From Spirometra erinaceieuropaei (Eukaryota > Platyhelminthes > Cestoda > Diphyllobothriidea > Diphyllobothriidae): a DNA stretch of 64,000 bases. Positions 1 through 10,501 of the stretch are shown here, one piece after another. Made by a program: the position numbers and the translations under genes. How positions within the stretch are numbered: the first letter of the stretch is position 1; each line of letters begins with the position of its first letter. The notes beneath the pieces are model-generated. The model worked only from the letters and a program-made list of their open reading frames with translations, did no database searches and had not been told where the DNA came from. The stretch is taken from contig CACRXP010000186.1 in the NCBI GenBank assembly GCA_902702965.1, forward strand, positions 95,458 through 159,457, written 5' to 3'.

Positions 1-480
1 AAACAAATCGTGGCTCTCTCAACAGTTGTCACTTTCCCAGCAGGGGGAGAGAGCCAGCCGGGTGTCAGACGACCGACGCGAGATATCGACCCACCGACGC
101 GCCCAAACAGCCGACCCCGATTCCCACATGCAACGGCAGCTGATCAGCCCGTCAAATTATGGGGGGAGGGCCCAAGGGCACACGGACCTAGCAGCGACAA
201 CAGCGGCCGGGCAGGGGGCAGAGGTCACACCAGCGCCCCAGCGGTCGGCCACGGAGAGACCTAAGCCAATCCCCCGCCAGCAGGCAGGTCAGAGTTCATG
301 TAGCAGGCATGCCTATAACACGAGACAGGCGGCGAGACAGAACAACTCTGAGCTAGCAGGAACAAACACCCTACCACTACTCTGATGATGGAATCGAGGA
401 AGATTCCGAAACGTCAGCACCAATACAGTGTGGTCCATGGCATCGCCTCTTTTTCTTCTTCGTCTTCTTTTGGGGATGAT
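1..480 (+). repeat. PLE terminal repeat (pLTR), group P2
   Basis: This stretch resembles, on the same strand, 44650-45205 and, on the opposite strand, 40250-40740, where it flanks PLE-G. Shared landmarks in order are a GA-rich leader, a segment that would read ...TDLA(A/T)TT..., a segment that would read YNTR, then a hammerhead core and a CT-rich stretch ending near the TA microsatellite. Open frames cross it, but they differ between copies, so I treat it as terminal-repeat DNA and not as a gene. It may be cut by the window edge. Confidence 0.6.
375..430 (+). ncRNA. Hammerhead ribozyme, family P2
   Basis: CTGATGA is at 382-388 and GAA at 408-410. Stem II is a perfect 6-bp helix (390-395 with 402-407) closed by a GAGGAA loop. 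After GAA comes the palindrome ACGT (411-414), then C415, the predicted cleavage base. Stem I has a 2-bp proximal part (CT/AG) and a distal CACT/AGTG helix (375-378 with 427-430) across an asymmetric loop. One extra T sits between the core A and stem II. Stem-III-reduced hammerheads of this kind are known from PLE terminal repeats. Folding was done by eye. Confidence 0.65.
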
Positions 481-482
481 GA

Positions 483-487
<5 letters not shown>

Positions 488-529
<42 letters not shown>
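488..529. repeat. (TA)n microsatellite
   Basis: About 21 TA units lie exactly between the P2 terminal repeat and the left inverted repeat of PLE-A. TA runs also abut the SINE copies near 23.7, 33.7 and 46.0 kb. Confidence 0.95.
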
Positions 530-533
<4 letters not shown>

Positions 534-778
534 AAATAGAAGAGGTTCTTCGGAAAAGTCGAGTTTTACTCGTGAATTTTCGAGCTGGTGACACCAACCC
601 GTCGTCAGACGTAATGAAAACGAGGGAGAAAGTTATGTTGTCACAGTGGACCAGATAGTGTGATAGGACAGAACAGACCACTGACGTGTGAGGGGGGGGT
701 GGGGTGGGCTCCCGAGGTCATGGTAGGTCACTGAGTGGGGGACGGGGAAGTGAGACGAGACGGAACAATTACAGCGCA
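529..778 (-). repeat. Left inverted terminal repeat of PLE-A
   Basis: This ~250-bp block is the near-exact reverse complement of 2549-2801. The two blocks directly bracket the PLE-A reading frame, so PLE-A has inverted pLTR-like ends, an arrangement known for Penelope elements. The block carries a family P3 hammerhead on the minus strand, the same strand as the PLE-A ORF. Confidence 0.85.
563..621 (-). ncRNA. Hammerhead ribozyme, family P3 (left copy)
   Basis: On the minus strand: CTGACGA (608-602), an 8-bp stem II with a GTC loop and G-T wobbles, GAA, the palindrome AATT, then C at 574 as predicted cleavage base. Stem I has a proximal CGT/ACG helix and a distal GTTTT/AAAAC helix separated by a CATTA/AGT internal loop, the usual type I layout. 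It lies about 160 nt past the end of the PLE-A frame, so it would sit in the 3' part of a PLE-A transcript. Confidence 0.7.
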
Positions 779-2591
779 CCGTGCTGGAGGGGGAGGGTGG
801 GTGGTGAATCAGTTGGAATGCGGGCGGCTGCATTCGCGGTCGTTGATGCGTGATTAGGGCAGGGGGCAGTCATTCGTGAACGTAGACCCTCGTAATGGGC
901 GTCTAAATCAATGTGACGGTTGATACTACCCGCATTGGAGTACCAAGCCTCGAGAAATTCCCTCGCTCGCTTTGTGTTAGCCATGGCGACGACCTCAGTG
1001 CCATCCCAATTGAATCGGTGGTCGTACTCGAGTGCATGGGCAAAGACGAGGGACAGGGGGTCTCGCCGACAGATAGCTAGTTTGTGTTCGTTGATACGGG
1101 TGCCCAGGCATCGACATGTATGGCCAACATACACGCAAGAGCAATTGGCACACGGGATGCGATAAATTACATTCGTTTGTTGCTCTTTCGGGATGGGATC
1201 CTTCACTCGAGATAGTGCTGCACGTAGTGAAGATGACGGTTTGTGGGCAACGTGAATACCCAAGCGGCTGAACTGCCGGGCGATTATTTCAGAAGTTCCA
1301 CGCATATATGGCAAGGAGAATAATTTTGGCGTCACAATCTCTTCGTTGGGGGTGGCGTCTTGCGACTGTGTCTGCTGCCTGAGACAGTTCTTTACAAAAC
1401 TGATCGGATATCCGTTAGAGCGGAATAACCGATACAGGTGAGCAAGCTCTTTTTTCAGGAGATCATTGCTGTTACAATAACGGTAGGCCCGGTGGAACAG
1501 AGTTCGGACGCAGCTTCTTTTGTGAGCTGCAGGGTGGTTGCTTCCATAGTTGAGGATAATCTCAGAGTTAGAGTCTTTCCTATGGACGCTTGTTGCCAGG
1601 CTACCATCGCTCAACTTCTATATCCTCACGTCCAGAAACGGCAAGCTGTCTCCAATTGCCTCTTCGCGGGTAAACTGTATGGCTGGGAAAACGTCATTCA
1701 GGCTCTGGTGAAGCCGTTCGACTTCGCACTTCTTTATTATGACGAAGGTGTCATCAACATAACGAAGCCATAGTTTAGGCTTGATAGTTTGGAAAACTAT
1801 CTCTTCTAGTCGCTGAAAAACTAGTTCGGCGAGCAGTCCTGATATTGGTGAGCCCATCGGGGTTCCCTTTACCTGTTGGTAGTACTATTATCAAATTGAC
1901 AATAGTTCCTAAGGCAAAGATTTAGCAGTTCTAAAACATGCTGCGTTGGGATCTCAATAGGATTGCTCTGTAGGCGTTGGGTTACGCATTCAATCGCCAA
2001 ATCATGTTGTATGGAATAAAACAAGGCAACGACGTCAAAGGACAGGAAGCATTCATCGGTACTTACTTTGAGGCCTTGTACCCTGCGGAGGAACGCTTGA
2101 GAGTTGTTAATGCTATAATCCGATCCATGAGTGAGCCGCTTCAGACGACTGTATAACCACTTAGCTATATTGTAAGTGGGTGATCCGATAAGTGGCACTA
2201 TAATCCTCAGGGGGACATCCACTTTGTGCACTTTTGGGAGGCCGTACGCGTGTGCGATGTGGGGATCACTGAGGGTCATCAACTTGGAGTCATCTGGACT
2301 GATAACTTTCAAACGAGCGAGCTCATTAACCCTCTTTTTGATGGCTGCAGCTTGCTTTTTAGTCGGATCTTCAGCAAGAAGTGTATAGGCCTCCATGTCA
2401 CTGAAGATTTCATTCGCCTTGTTAACATATTCAACTTTGTCCATGATGACAGTAGCGCAACCCTTGTCAGCGGAAACGACGACAATACTGTGATCCGACT
2501 TCAATGATCGTAATGCTTGCACTTCTTCGGCCGGTAGATTTTGTTGTTGCGCCGTAATTGTTCCGCCTCGTCTCCCTTCCCCGTCCCCCAC
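769..2591 (-). pseudogene. PLE-A reverse transcriptase/GIY-YIG endonuclease, broken
   Basis: A Penelope-type RT joined to a C-terminal GIY-YIG nuclease, which would copy its RNA at a nicked target. The first part (2591-1869) holds ADKG, YGLPKVHK and the motif A aspartate in SFDVVALF. A frameshift near 1869 moves to the frame with GTPMGSPIS and the catalytic YVDD (1857-1618). An in-frame TAG at 1617-1615 follows, after LPFLDVRI, and the rest (1614-769) carries the connector and GIY-YIG motifs (VIYRI, CxxC, YVGHT, NEH). So one frameshift and one stop break an otherwise near-full-length frame. It belongs to a clade clearly different from PLE-B. Inverted repeats flank it on both sides. Confidence 0.9.
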
Positions 2592-2801
2592 TCAGTGACC
2601 TACCATGACCTCGGGAGCCCATCCCACCCCCCCCCTCACACGTCAGTGGTCTGTTCTGTCCTATCACACTATCTGGTCCACTGTGACAACATAACTTTCT
2701 CCCTCGTTTTCATTACGTCTGACGACGGGTTGGTGTCACCAGCTCGAAAATTCACGAGTAAAACTCGACTTTTCCGAAGAACCTCTTCTATTTTTTCATT
2801 A
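2549..2801 (+). repeat. Right inverted terminal repeat of PLE-A
   Basis: Reverse-complement partner of 529-778, with differences at only scattered positions. It adjoins the 5' side of the PLE-A body and carries its own P3 hammerhead on the plus strand, pointing away from the PLE-A frame. Confidence 0.85.
2706..2764 (+). ncRNA. Hammerhead ribozyme, family P3 (right copy)
   Basis: CTGACGA is at 2719-2725, followed by one extra C. Stem II is 2727-2734 with 2738-2745, GAA is 2746-2748, the palindromic stem III is AATT (2749-2752), and C2753 is the predicted cleavage base. Stem I pairs CGT (2716-2718) with ACG (2754-2756) and GTTTT (2706-2710) with AAAAC (2760-2764). All core bases match CUGANGA...GAA. 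Confidence 0.7.
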
Positions 2802-2967
2802 TATCTACTCGGAATGCATACCCCCTCTGAGCTACATATATATATATATCTTCACACAGGAGTGGGCGCACACCGATCCATTGGCTTCCCGAAGCAAACA
2901 AGCTTCGTATGGGCGATAGGGGTCACGAACAGGCAACCACCTACCAGGCCGAAGTCGGGCAAGCTAT

Positions 2968-3100
2968 GATAGCAGAGCGGATACGACAGAGTCTGGGGGG
3001 TAGATTGATACAGCACTGTTTCGGGCTTGTTTGCCTTCATTCAGCCAACCATAACCCTGACCACCAGCTGGGACCGGAAACACAAACATGCCCTCAGACG
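2968..3100 (+). repeat. Single arm of foldback repeat FB2
   Basis: Matches the left arm of the foldback element at 24939-25232, including a shared stretch starting TTTCGGGCTTGTTTG and another starting GACCACCAGCTGGGA. Only one arm is present here. Confidence 0.6.
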
Positions 3101-3109
3101 CACCTGACG

Positions 3110-5560
3110 CATCTGGTCCACCGCTACGGTTTACCAGATGGGTCATAAGCACTTCATCGAAGGAACACCTGCACCTGGCCACCGGTCTGCGGCGGCGATC
3201 CGTCCCCCACTAGACAAACTGAGCGATCGGCTGTAGTGCGGTAGTTCACAACATCGCTTGTTGCAGTTGACCCGCAACTTCTTATGGAATGGCGGACAGA
3301 CGACCACCATCACGGATGCACGAACAAGTACTGGAGGTGGGATGGTGGACCGCGCAGTCACACTTCGAAATATCCGGCTTAGAGTACAACCTCCAATTCG
3401 GCATCCCAACTTACGAGTAAGATGGCGGACAAAGAGCAGATTAATAGGAAAGATTTCTGACGATCAAATGATGGTCAAGTTACAACTTCCTGCTTCATCA
3501 TCACTTGTCTTATGTTTATTTGTATCTGATCAAATACTGTGTGTGATCTGTAAACTCGGCCGCGATGAACCGTCGTAACTACTCTTAGCTATCAGATGAT
3601 TGGCTACTCGACTGGTGCCTTTTTGGAATTTGTGGACACATCGCAGTGCGGATACTTAGTCAACACGATTGTGGAGTACGTTCGACCGCCAACTGTTGGT
3701 CCGTTCGCGTTACTCACACATATTCTGTTGAACCTAGCTGTTTTCTAGCCTGTCTAGATTCAGTCGCCTGAGCCGGCTTACTTCGTGCAGTCCGTACGTG
3801 GAAACGGTGTAAATAAGTGCAGAATTGTACGGAAACACGGTTCTATAATTGGCATGATTAGCAAGATTTGAATGTTACACTTACAACCAAATATCTCCAG
3901 GCGTACAGTCAGAACGATGCGACGTATAGTCAGACGGGCAGTCTCCAGTTGCGCGGGAAGAAAACGGGAGATTCAAACAAATAGTACGAGGGTTGGAGGA
4001 AAACGAAAGGCCATAATTTTCCGAGGCAAACAAAAAATTTAAAGTATATGGTAAAAGATGTCAAAAAGGGACAACATACGTAGGAACGTACAACAATCGC
4101 TCGACAAGGACCTTGATTGACAGTCTCTCGTTCTTCCACTACAAGTACTCATAGGACACGCTTAAAACGGTGATGTCAAAAATATCAACAACTGGGACGA
4201 TGCTACCGATTCCGTGGCGGCCCATTTAACTGTTCAGGATAGGCGCAGGGGCAATAGAGACTAGGACGGTCGTTAATAAATTTATTTATATTAAGGAACA
4301 CTCGTCACGCTCTGCGTTCGAATTCGATCTAGAGTGTTCGCAGGTCGTCGCAAAGTGAGCATCTATGAGGCAAGATCAAGTATCAACAGTGCGGAGGAGA
4401 CTAGAATGACCATTTCTGACTGATTGGCCGTGTCTCAACTCCGGATTCGGTCAACCTGGAGTTCGAGCTCGAACTCAAGCATTGCGGGCAATCCTACCTC
4501 TACGCACCCTTTTACCAAGTCCCTTGGTGGTCGACAAAATATTTCTCAACTTTGGTAGGGCTGCCATTTGCATTAGAACGTCCTTTCATAAAACAAGCCA
4601 CTATGTCATAGGCAACGTTCTCTATGTGATGGGGAGAACGCGAAGCTTCCAGGCCTGGAGCGCGACGAAATGGAGAACAGGAAATACAGATTAACTGACT
4701 GGTTGGCCAGACCCTTTGACGAAAGATTGGTCTAAAGAACTGAGAAGACAAATGAAGCGCTCTCCGTCAGCATCCCACTTCGGTCGTCTTTTCGTAGATA
4801 AGGCCACCGTACGTGCTATTAACAAGGTGAGTGTCCATGGCATCGCCCTCTGGATAGGTTTTTAAAGTTTTTGTGCGTTGAAGTCATCACTACGACCAGA
4901 TAACCCTTGGTGAACGTCCTTCACTTTCTGGAGTCGGCAAAATAATCTATATGGTTATAGTATGTAATATGTTATGAAATCCTGGTCAGTGTACGTTGTG
5001 GACCGGAGAGTGTTGTCGAAATGATATGATTGACAACACAAAGATTCCCAAATCAGCAGTCAGGGAAGACGGATTGCATTGGACAATCTTTACCGACGTG
5101 TAAGAGCGTACAGTTACCGCGAGCTGTCTCTCCATGCCAGTTGTCTTCTCCGTGTCCGCCATTGAGGTTAATGGTCCCGGCGCGTATTTGCGCCCTTCAC
5201 TCTGTCCCACTTAGCGTCCGCCGCCTAATCAGAGAAGGGGCAGCAGTGATTGGCTTTGCACACTCACGAGTCTAATGACAAGCCTCGCATGGTCCCAGCA
5301 GCGAATCGACAGAGAGTATGAGGTGGACAGAAGGGCAGATAGACAAAGTGGCGCAGAACAAGGAAGCGCGGACTGCCACAGTGTTGTGGTACGCCTAGGT
5401 GCGGGTTCCAGCCGCGGCAGCCACCTATGCCATTCTTTAGGAGCGATACGAGGAGATACGATCCACCAAGTCCGCCATACTTGTTCATTAACCTCATATA
5501 GCTAGGCCATCAGCGATGGCGCAAGACTGGTGGACTTCAGCACCTGCCGCCTGCCACAAC
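3110..5560. other. No recognised feature
   Basis: Only short unrelated open frames on both strands. None has recognisable motifs, and I saw no splice-linked exon series or internal repeat. Confidence 0.5.
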
Positions 5561-5610
5561 GTCACTTCTACAGACTCAGTAATTCATATTGACCCATCTG
5601 TGAAAAACTC

Positions 5611-5695
5611 GGCGCCTCGGTGGGATTCGAACCCACGCAGTAAGGGGAAGGCTTTAGTACAGCCAACGCTCCAACCACTTGAGCTATGAGGCCCC
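5611..5695 (-). repeat. tRNA-like SINE head (family SINE2)
   Basis: On the minus strand there is an A-box-like TAGCTCAAGTGG, a B-box GGTTCGAATCC, and ends that pair at 6 of 7 acceptor positions. The anticodon arm is irregular, with no standard U33 loop, and the variable region is long. The sequence downstream (minus strand) recurs beside the partial copy at 5913-5970, including GGGTCAATAT. I therefore call it a tRNA-derived SINE head and not a working tRNA gene, though a diverged tRNA gene is not excluded. Confidence 0.55.
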
Positions 5696-5912
5696 GCCGG
5701 ACGATACGAGTTTAATCACATTTGGATCAAGTTACCCGCCCAACCTACTGCAACGTCTGGAATCCACCAAATCTGATACAGTAAGTTGACTGACCAAGCA
5801 GGATTTCCTCAGTAATTCACCTAGAATCCACCAGATGTCCACCAGGCTTACGTAATTCATAGATATTTTGGCAGATTTCGAATAATTTATATTGACCCAA
5901 CTGTGGAAAACT

Positions 5913-5970
5913 CGGCGCCTCGGTGGGATTCGAACCCACACCCAATCCATGCTAGCGAATGCTGGGAGGT
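5913..5970 (-). repeat. Second SINE2 copy, 3' half of tRNA-like head
   Basis: Shares the B-box and T-arm region and the following tail (GCGCCGAGTTTT..CACAG.TGGGTCAATAT) with 5611-5695. The 5' half with the A box is replaced by unrelated sequence. The two copies lie head-to-tail on the minus strand. Confidence 0.5.
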
Positions 5971-5984
5971 AGAGTTAACAATCA

Positions 5985-7050
5985 GTATTAATAAGTGACA
6001 TCTACAGATTTGACTGGTTTTAAGTACAGCATGTGACCTAACTCATGTAACGCGATGACGAAAATTGAAATTATCCACTTAAGGCATTTGGAACTTTGAG
6101 CATTTCGCTCATTCGCCTAGCAACCTCCTGGAAAATGTCCTTTTTACATTCGGAATATATTTATATGTTCTTTTATCAGTCGAAATGTTTACAAATATGA
6201 GCAGAAATCTACGTTACCCTCTATTCGGACAACTTTCCTATGATTTAGCTCGTGCATCCGAGGTTGTTTTTCTTTTATAGAAGATTAATTTAGCTCAGAG
6301 TTTTCCAAAACAAGACTTGCCCCACTTGCAAATCGATTTTTTGTCTGCGGAAAACTTCGAGATAGTGGTTGCGATTATCTAGATTATTTTCTTAGAAAAC
6401 CAGACGTTTTATCGTTCTAGAAGTCCTATTCGCAAGTCTGTGTGATTTGGAGCCTCAGATTGCAGTAAAAGCGCCTACAGGTGAGTCTTCGTTTAATCGT
6501 GCAGATACTGTCCTGCCATTTGTGAAGACATTATGTGGAACCACCAGAGGAACCTCAATTAGCTGTCGGTAGAATATGGATCGTGTGCTGATGTGTGTAC
6601 TTGCGAAATCTAGTCAAGCACTAATGTCTGGCAGTTGCAACCAAGAGTGGAGAAACAAAAAAACAGAGATTAACTGAGCATGGGTTTTTGGGATAACAGA
6701 AACTTCTGTCAGGGGATAGGCTCAGTTATTCGATGGCCAGGCACTCTTCCAAGATGCATCGTCATGGAATGTCTAGCTGGATACCATATTTGCATAAATT
6801 CATCATTTTACTCGAAAATATCGATAGTGCGACCGCCCGTCTTCTGCGTCTTCCTGCATTCCGTCAACTTACTATCCGGCGTGCCGCACCAACCGCAAAA
6901 CCCCGCAAGACCACCATGCCGTACGACACGATCCAAAGCATACCGACAGTTAAGCGGCGTCCGTCACCCTGCCGTAACTGTCCTCCCAAACTGTGGACAT
7001 ATGGAAAGACAATTACGTGCGGTTTAGTTTATGCCTACACGTGATTTAGA
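5985..7050. other. No recognised feature
   Basis: AT-rich with short random open frames. The frames at 6680-7044 show no family motif and no sign of splice-linked exons. Confidence 0.5.
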
Positions 7051-7059
7051 AAGGGGACG

Positions 7060-8560
7060 AGCAAAACGTAGGCATGTTGGGCAATATTTCAGCATGTATA
7101 TGGTCACTCTGCTGCGCATCCATAATCGCAAAACGGAGCACACGTTTCGAAAATACAGCAAAATGTCTGAAATATAAAGAAAGAAGTAAGTTCTTCCGTT
7201 TGCGACAGAGAAACTATTAGCATTTTTGAAGAAAATGAAAAAACGGATAAAATACCGACATTCCCTGTCTTTATAATGTAAAAAGGCGCAGTAAGTGGAC
7301 ATCCGTCAAAAGAGTACGGTATTAAATTACTTTTTAAATAGATGACTTACTAGAGAAGACTCTTCTATTGAACGAAAGCATGCTCACCGTTAAAATTTGT
7401 TGTGGAATATTTCTTTTAGACAGAGAGGCTTTTTGTTTGTATGAGCCTTCAAATGTCCCCCAAAACGGCCATTTACACAAAAAAGAACGTCAGAAACGCA
7501 ATACTCCGGTGAACACATTTCAGAAATAACTCATTTTTAAGTTCTACGAATACATAACATAGAATTTATATTTATGTGTAAGTGACTGAAAGCACCGTAA
7601 ATCGTAAAGTATCCACTGACGTTTCAAAGACATTGAAACTCAACGGACTTCACCGTCAGCAAAGACGATATATAAATTTGCCGAAGAAAAGCTCACTTAA
7701 TATACGCAAAAGGGCATGTTTAAGATTGTATCTGCCAATTCCAATTAAATTTAATAGGTTTCGACCGGTCTTTCAGCATACGACCTTATGGCAACCTTTA
7801 TTCCCTTGACGTCTCTGACAGCGAAAAAACGGAATCCTCTTCTAGTTTATGCTTCTAAATAAATAAGAAACTGAATCGGTAAAAGGTTAGCAGTTTGCCC
7901 AATAAGTCAGTATTTAAATGGCCACTCATCTGTGCACTTACAATCGTTAGACATAGACTAACAACTTGCAAACACAGCGAAAATGGCAACATTATAAAGA
8001 AGAAAATAAGTTTTCCCGTTTGCGACAAAGAAACGATCAGTATTTTTCAGGAAAGTGAGGAAATGATCAAAAGTGTCAATATGCAAAATAGTAAAGTACG
8101 TAGACATCGGTCCGAAGAATACCGTATTGAAGCACTTTTAAATTGGTAGCTTATTACAAAAGGTTTTATACTTGACCCTAAGCATATTCTTCGTTTGAAA
8201 GTTCATTTTGTTCGACAGATATGTTTTATGTGTGAGCTAGTCCTCAGATGTGACCCGAACGGACATATGCATGAAAAAGGACGCCCATTTACTAAATAAT
8301 TCACCAAAAGATTTCCAGAAACATCTCATTTTGAGGGTTTTGATAAATGCATGGCTCCGAACCTATCTTTATGGAAAAGCGATTAAAAGCACTGAGAATT
8401 GCAAATTATTCATTGGCTTCCAAAGGACACTTCGGAACTCAACGGAGTCCACCGTCATCAAAGATGGCACATAAATTTGACAAGGGAAAAGTCTTCTTCA
8501 TATTAATAAAATGGTATGCTTACGATTGCATTTGTTAGCTTTATCCAAAGTTGAGTAGAC
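7060..8560. repeat. Diverged ~800-bp tandem duplication
   Basis: About 7060-7830 and 7885-8560 are two diverged direct copies offset by 795-820 bp. Anchors are the TGCGACA-AGAAAC block (7201 and 8021), the CC.AAACGG.CAT block (about 7457 and 8252) and AACTCAACGGA..CCACCGTCA (about 7637 and 8435). No ORF is conserved between the copies. The content is unknown. Confidence 0.6.
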
Positions 8561-8596
8561 CCTGCCAGATCTGCAAACGTATGAAAAATAATATGG

Positions 8597-8863
8597 TCAG
8601 ATGTGGTTATTTAGTCCCCCCTGAAGTAAACAAACCCCGGCCGCCTGTGATACGGGATCGGTGGCAATAGGGGGTTTTTGCAGGTGGGGCCGGGGAACGC
8701 GCAGACGACGAGGTCACGTAGTTGTATACAAAAGAAAGGATCTTGGAAATGTGCGGTTGTACTCTGAGTGGTCTAGAAATAGTAGCCTTAACCCCTAATC
8801 CTAACCCCTAACCCTAACTCCAACAGTATTATGTCCATCAGGTGAGGCTACATAACCACATCT
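8597..8863. mobile_element. MITE with ~20-bp TIRs and telomere-like core (MITE-1, copy 1)
   Basis: The ends AGATGTGGTTATTTAG and, inverted, AGATGTGGTTATGTAG form terminal inverted repeats of a ~267-bp element. A second copy in the opposite orientation is at 51955-52215 and a partial copy at about 28585-28655. The interior holds an imperfect CCCTAA-type run (about 8790-8820). No coding capacity is visible, so it is a non-autonomous element of unknown superfamily. Confidence 0.65.
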
Positions 8864-8869
8864 TATCAA

Positions 8870-9420
8870 TTAAATCTTCCTATATCCCCTCTATCCGTGA
8901 AGTCGAGAAAAATACTTCTTGCTTTGATTAACCACATCTTTAACCATACAAAAATGGGAAAGAATATATTGATGTCGCCAACATGACCTTGAAAAAACAA
9001 CGCCGGACTTTACTCACTTGGCTTGCGTCAGACTTCATATGGCGCTAATGGGTAGGGGGTATTTAACAGAAATGTGCGTAAAATAATTTTTAAAATTTGA
9101 CTGTCCGTATAACGCTTTATTAAGTTGGGTTTTTGCATGAACAGGTATTATGCATTTCAGGAACTCGAGTCTATTCGTATGACGCGGATGTTCATGTTTT
9201 CGACACTTCCGCTTTGCTTAGGAGAATGTTTCTTTATAACCAAGGACATAGTACTTATAATATAGATTTAGCGTTTTGAATTACCTAGAGGTCATTCATT
9301 ATTAGTTTGGTGTTTTGATGGATGTGTTCGGACTGGTTGCAAATTGTTAGTTGCTCTTCGTTAATCTATGCACATTTCATGAGTTGAGTTACCTGCTGTA
9401 AGTACCCAAATGCCAAAAAA
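8870..9420. other. No recognised feature
   Basis: AT-rich unique-looking sequence with no supported ORF or RNA gene. Confidence 0.5.
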
Positions 9421-9423
9421 TTG

Positions 9424-9510
9424 ACGACCTAAGTAGGGTTCGAACCCTCAACAGGATGGGGGGGCTCTTGTGCAGCCAGCGTCCTAACCACCTGAGCAAC
9501 GTGGTTCCGG
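9424..9510 (-). repeat. tRNA-like SINE head
   Basis: Minus strand: A-box-like TTGCTCAGGTGGTTAGGA and a perfect B-box-like GGTTCGAACCC at tRNA-like spacing, with a long irregular variable region. It resembles 5611-5695 in design (long variable loop, TTTTT tract just downstream) but differs in sequence. Most likely a SINE head. Confidence 0.5.
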
Positions 9511-9514
9511 CCGG

Positions 9515-10240
9515 GTTTTTCACGCTCGGATTTACGGTAGGACATGGAGATGGGATGCTCTCTCGCACTTAATTCCAAGGCGATCAAAGTTCCGGTAAAG
9601 GTCGAGGTTACAGCTAAGGTTAAAATTGTGGCTAGAGTCGATGTGGGGTTAGATTTAACTTAGGTTTCGGTCAGAACACGGGACTAGGTGTCCAGTATTA
9701 CGGGCTGCCTGTTCCTGTGGCTTATCAGGTTATGTTGTCAGCCAAGCTTATTGTAACGCATGTACTCGCAGGACAGGTCGACCGTTAGAACAGACTTTCG
9801 CAAGAAATCAATATAAGACTCATCCGATGACTGTCAGGCTCGTCTTTCTGACAGGGGTTTTCGGCAGATTTGAGTAACTCTAATTAGCTAGCCCAGCTGT
9901 GAAAACTCCACGAGCTTGCGTTTGTGTAGGTTAGATTTGAAAAGTCAATGGTCTTGGTCGGAGTCCCGTAGATAAGGAGGTCAGAGGATTGACTTCGCTG
10001 GTTTGAACCCCGCCGAGTAGACAAAAACTTCATAGTTTGGGAGCTATTTATGATATTTGCTGGTTGAAAGCTGTATTACTGACATACCTGTGTGTTCCAC
10101 GCGATTTAATGGATACTCTAAATGAATTTCTACTACTGCTGAGAGATTTGTCATGCTGGCAGTAGATGTGCTGGTTAGAAGTCTAAACTCCTGATTCATC
10201 GGTTTTATACCGCTTTGTCAGGTAACTGCGCGGTGTTCGG
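9515..10240. other. No clear feature; G/T-rich degenerate repeats
   Basis: 9590-9680 has degenerate GGTTA-type repeats. 9990-10020 has a B-box-like GGTTTGAACCC without a convincing A box. Nothing else is recognisable. Confidence 0.4.
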
Positions 10241-10346
10241 CTAATCCCCATGCACTTTCTGGCATGTACCCAGCTTGCCAATAGAAGCGAAAAGACGAGT
10301 CCCAGGAAGCAGTCTTGAAGAAGAAGACACGATCGCCGGAACAAGA

Positions 10347-10403
10347 GCTTTATTAGCCTGACGTTTCGGATTCCTGCTCGAATCCATCATCAGAGACATA
10401 AGC
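10347..10403 (-). ncRNA. Hammerhead ribozyme, family P1 (PLE-B)
   Basis: Minus strand: CTGATGA (10393-10387), a 6-bp stem II (GGATTC/GAATCC) with a six-base loop, GAA, palindromic stem III ACGT (10364-10361), then C at 10360 as predicted cleavage base. Stem I has proximal GTCT/AGGC (one G-U) and distal GCTT/AAGC with an internal AT/TAATA loop. All core positions fit. One extra T precedes stem II, as in the P2 copy. Confidence 0.75.
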
Positions 10404-10436
10404 AGATAAGGGTGGTTCATGCACATGTGGCTGCAG

Positions 10437-10444
10437 TATTTATA
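10437..10444 (-). promoter_or_regulatory. TATA-like box upstream of P1 hammerhead
   Basis: TATAAATA within a conserved CTATAAATACTGC context, ending about 35-45 nt before the hammerhead. The same box and spacing recur in the other P1 terminal repeats (16228-16235, 30204-30211, 52979-52986, 57773-57780). Its promoter role is inferred from conservation and position. Confidence 0.45.
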
Positions 10445-10501
10445 GGATGCAGTAGCCATGCCACCGCATACCTATGAATGTTCACGGCTCCCTCCCCTTC
10501 A

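Larger units (their letters stand above)
10245..10501 (-). repeat. PLE-B 3' terminal repeat (group P1)
   Basis: Downstream of the PLE-B ORF on the minus strand. It contains a TATA-like box, the P1 hammerhead and a trailing segment (TCCTGGGACTCGTC...CTATTGGCA). Recognisable copies of parts of this block lie at 16132-16320, 17046-17096, 30100-30183, 30815-30960, 52880-53061 and 57660-57817. Confidence 0.75.

Noticed and set aside
10..385. Two long overlapping plus-strand open frames as genes
   Set aside because: They lie inside the P2 terminal repeat and the other copies break these frames in different places.
313..681. Frames with poly-Ile/Tyr across the (TA)n run
   Set aside because: Artefact of the microsatellite; the same applies to frames at 23592-23845 and 46078-46406.
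5611..5695. Functional tRNA gene
   Set aside because: Irregular anticodon arm, long variable region, acceptor mismatch and a second partial copy with the same flank favour a SINE head.
9985..10035. tRNA or SINE head
   Set aside because: Only a B-box-like GGTTTGAACCC; the A box is unconvincing and there is no matching tail elsewhere.
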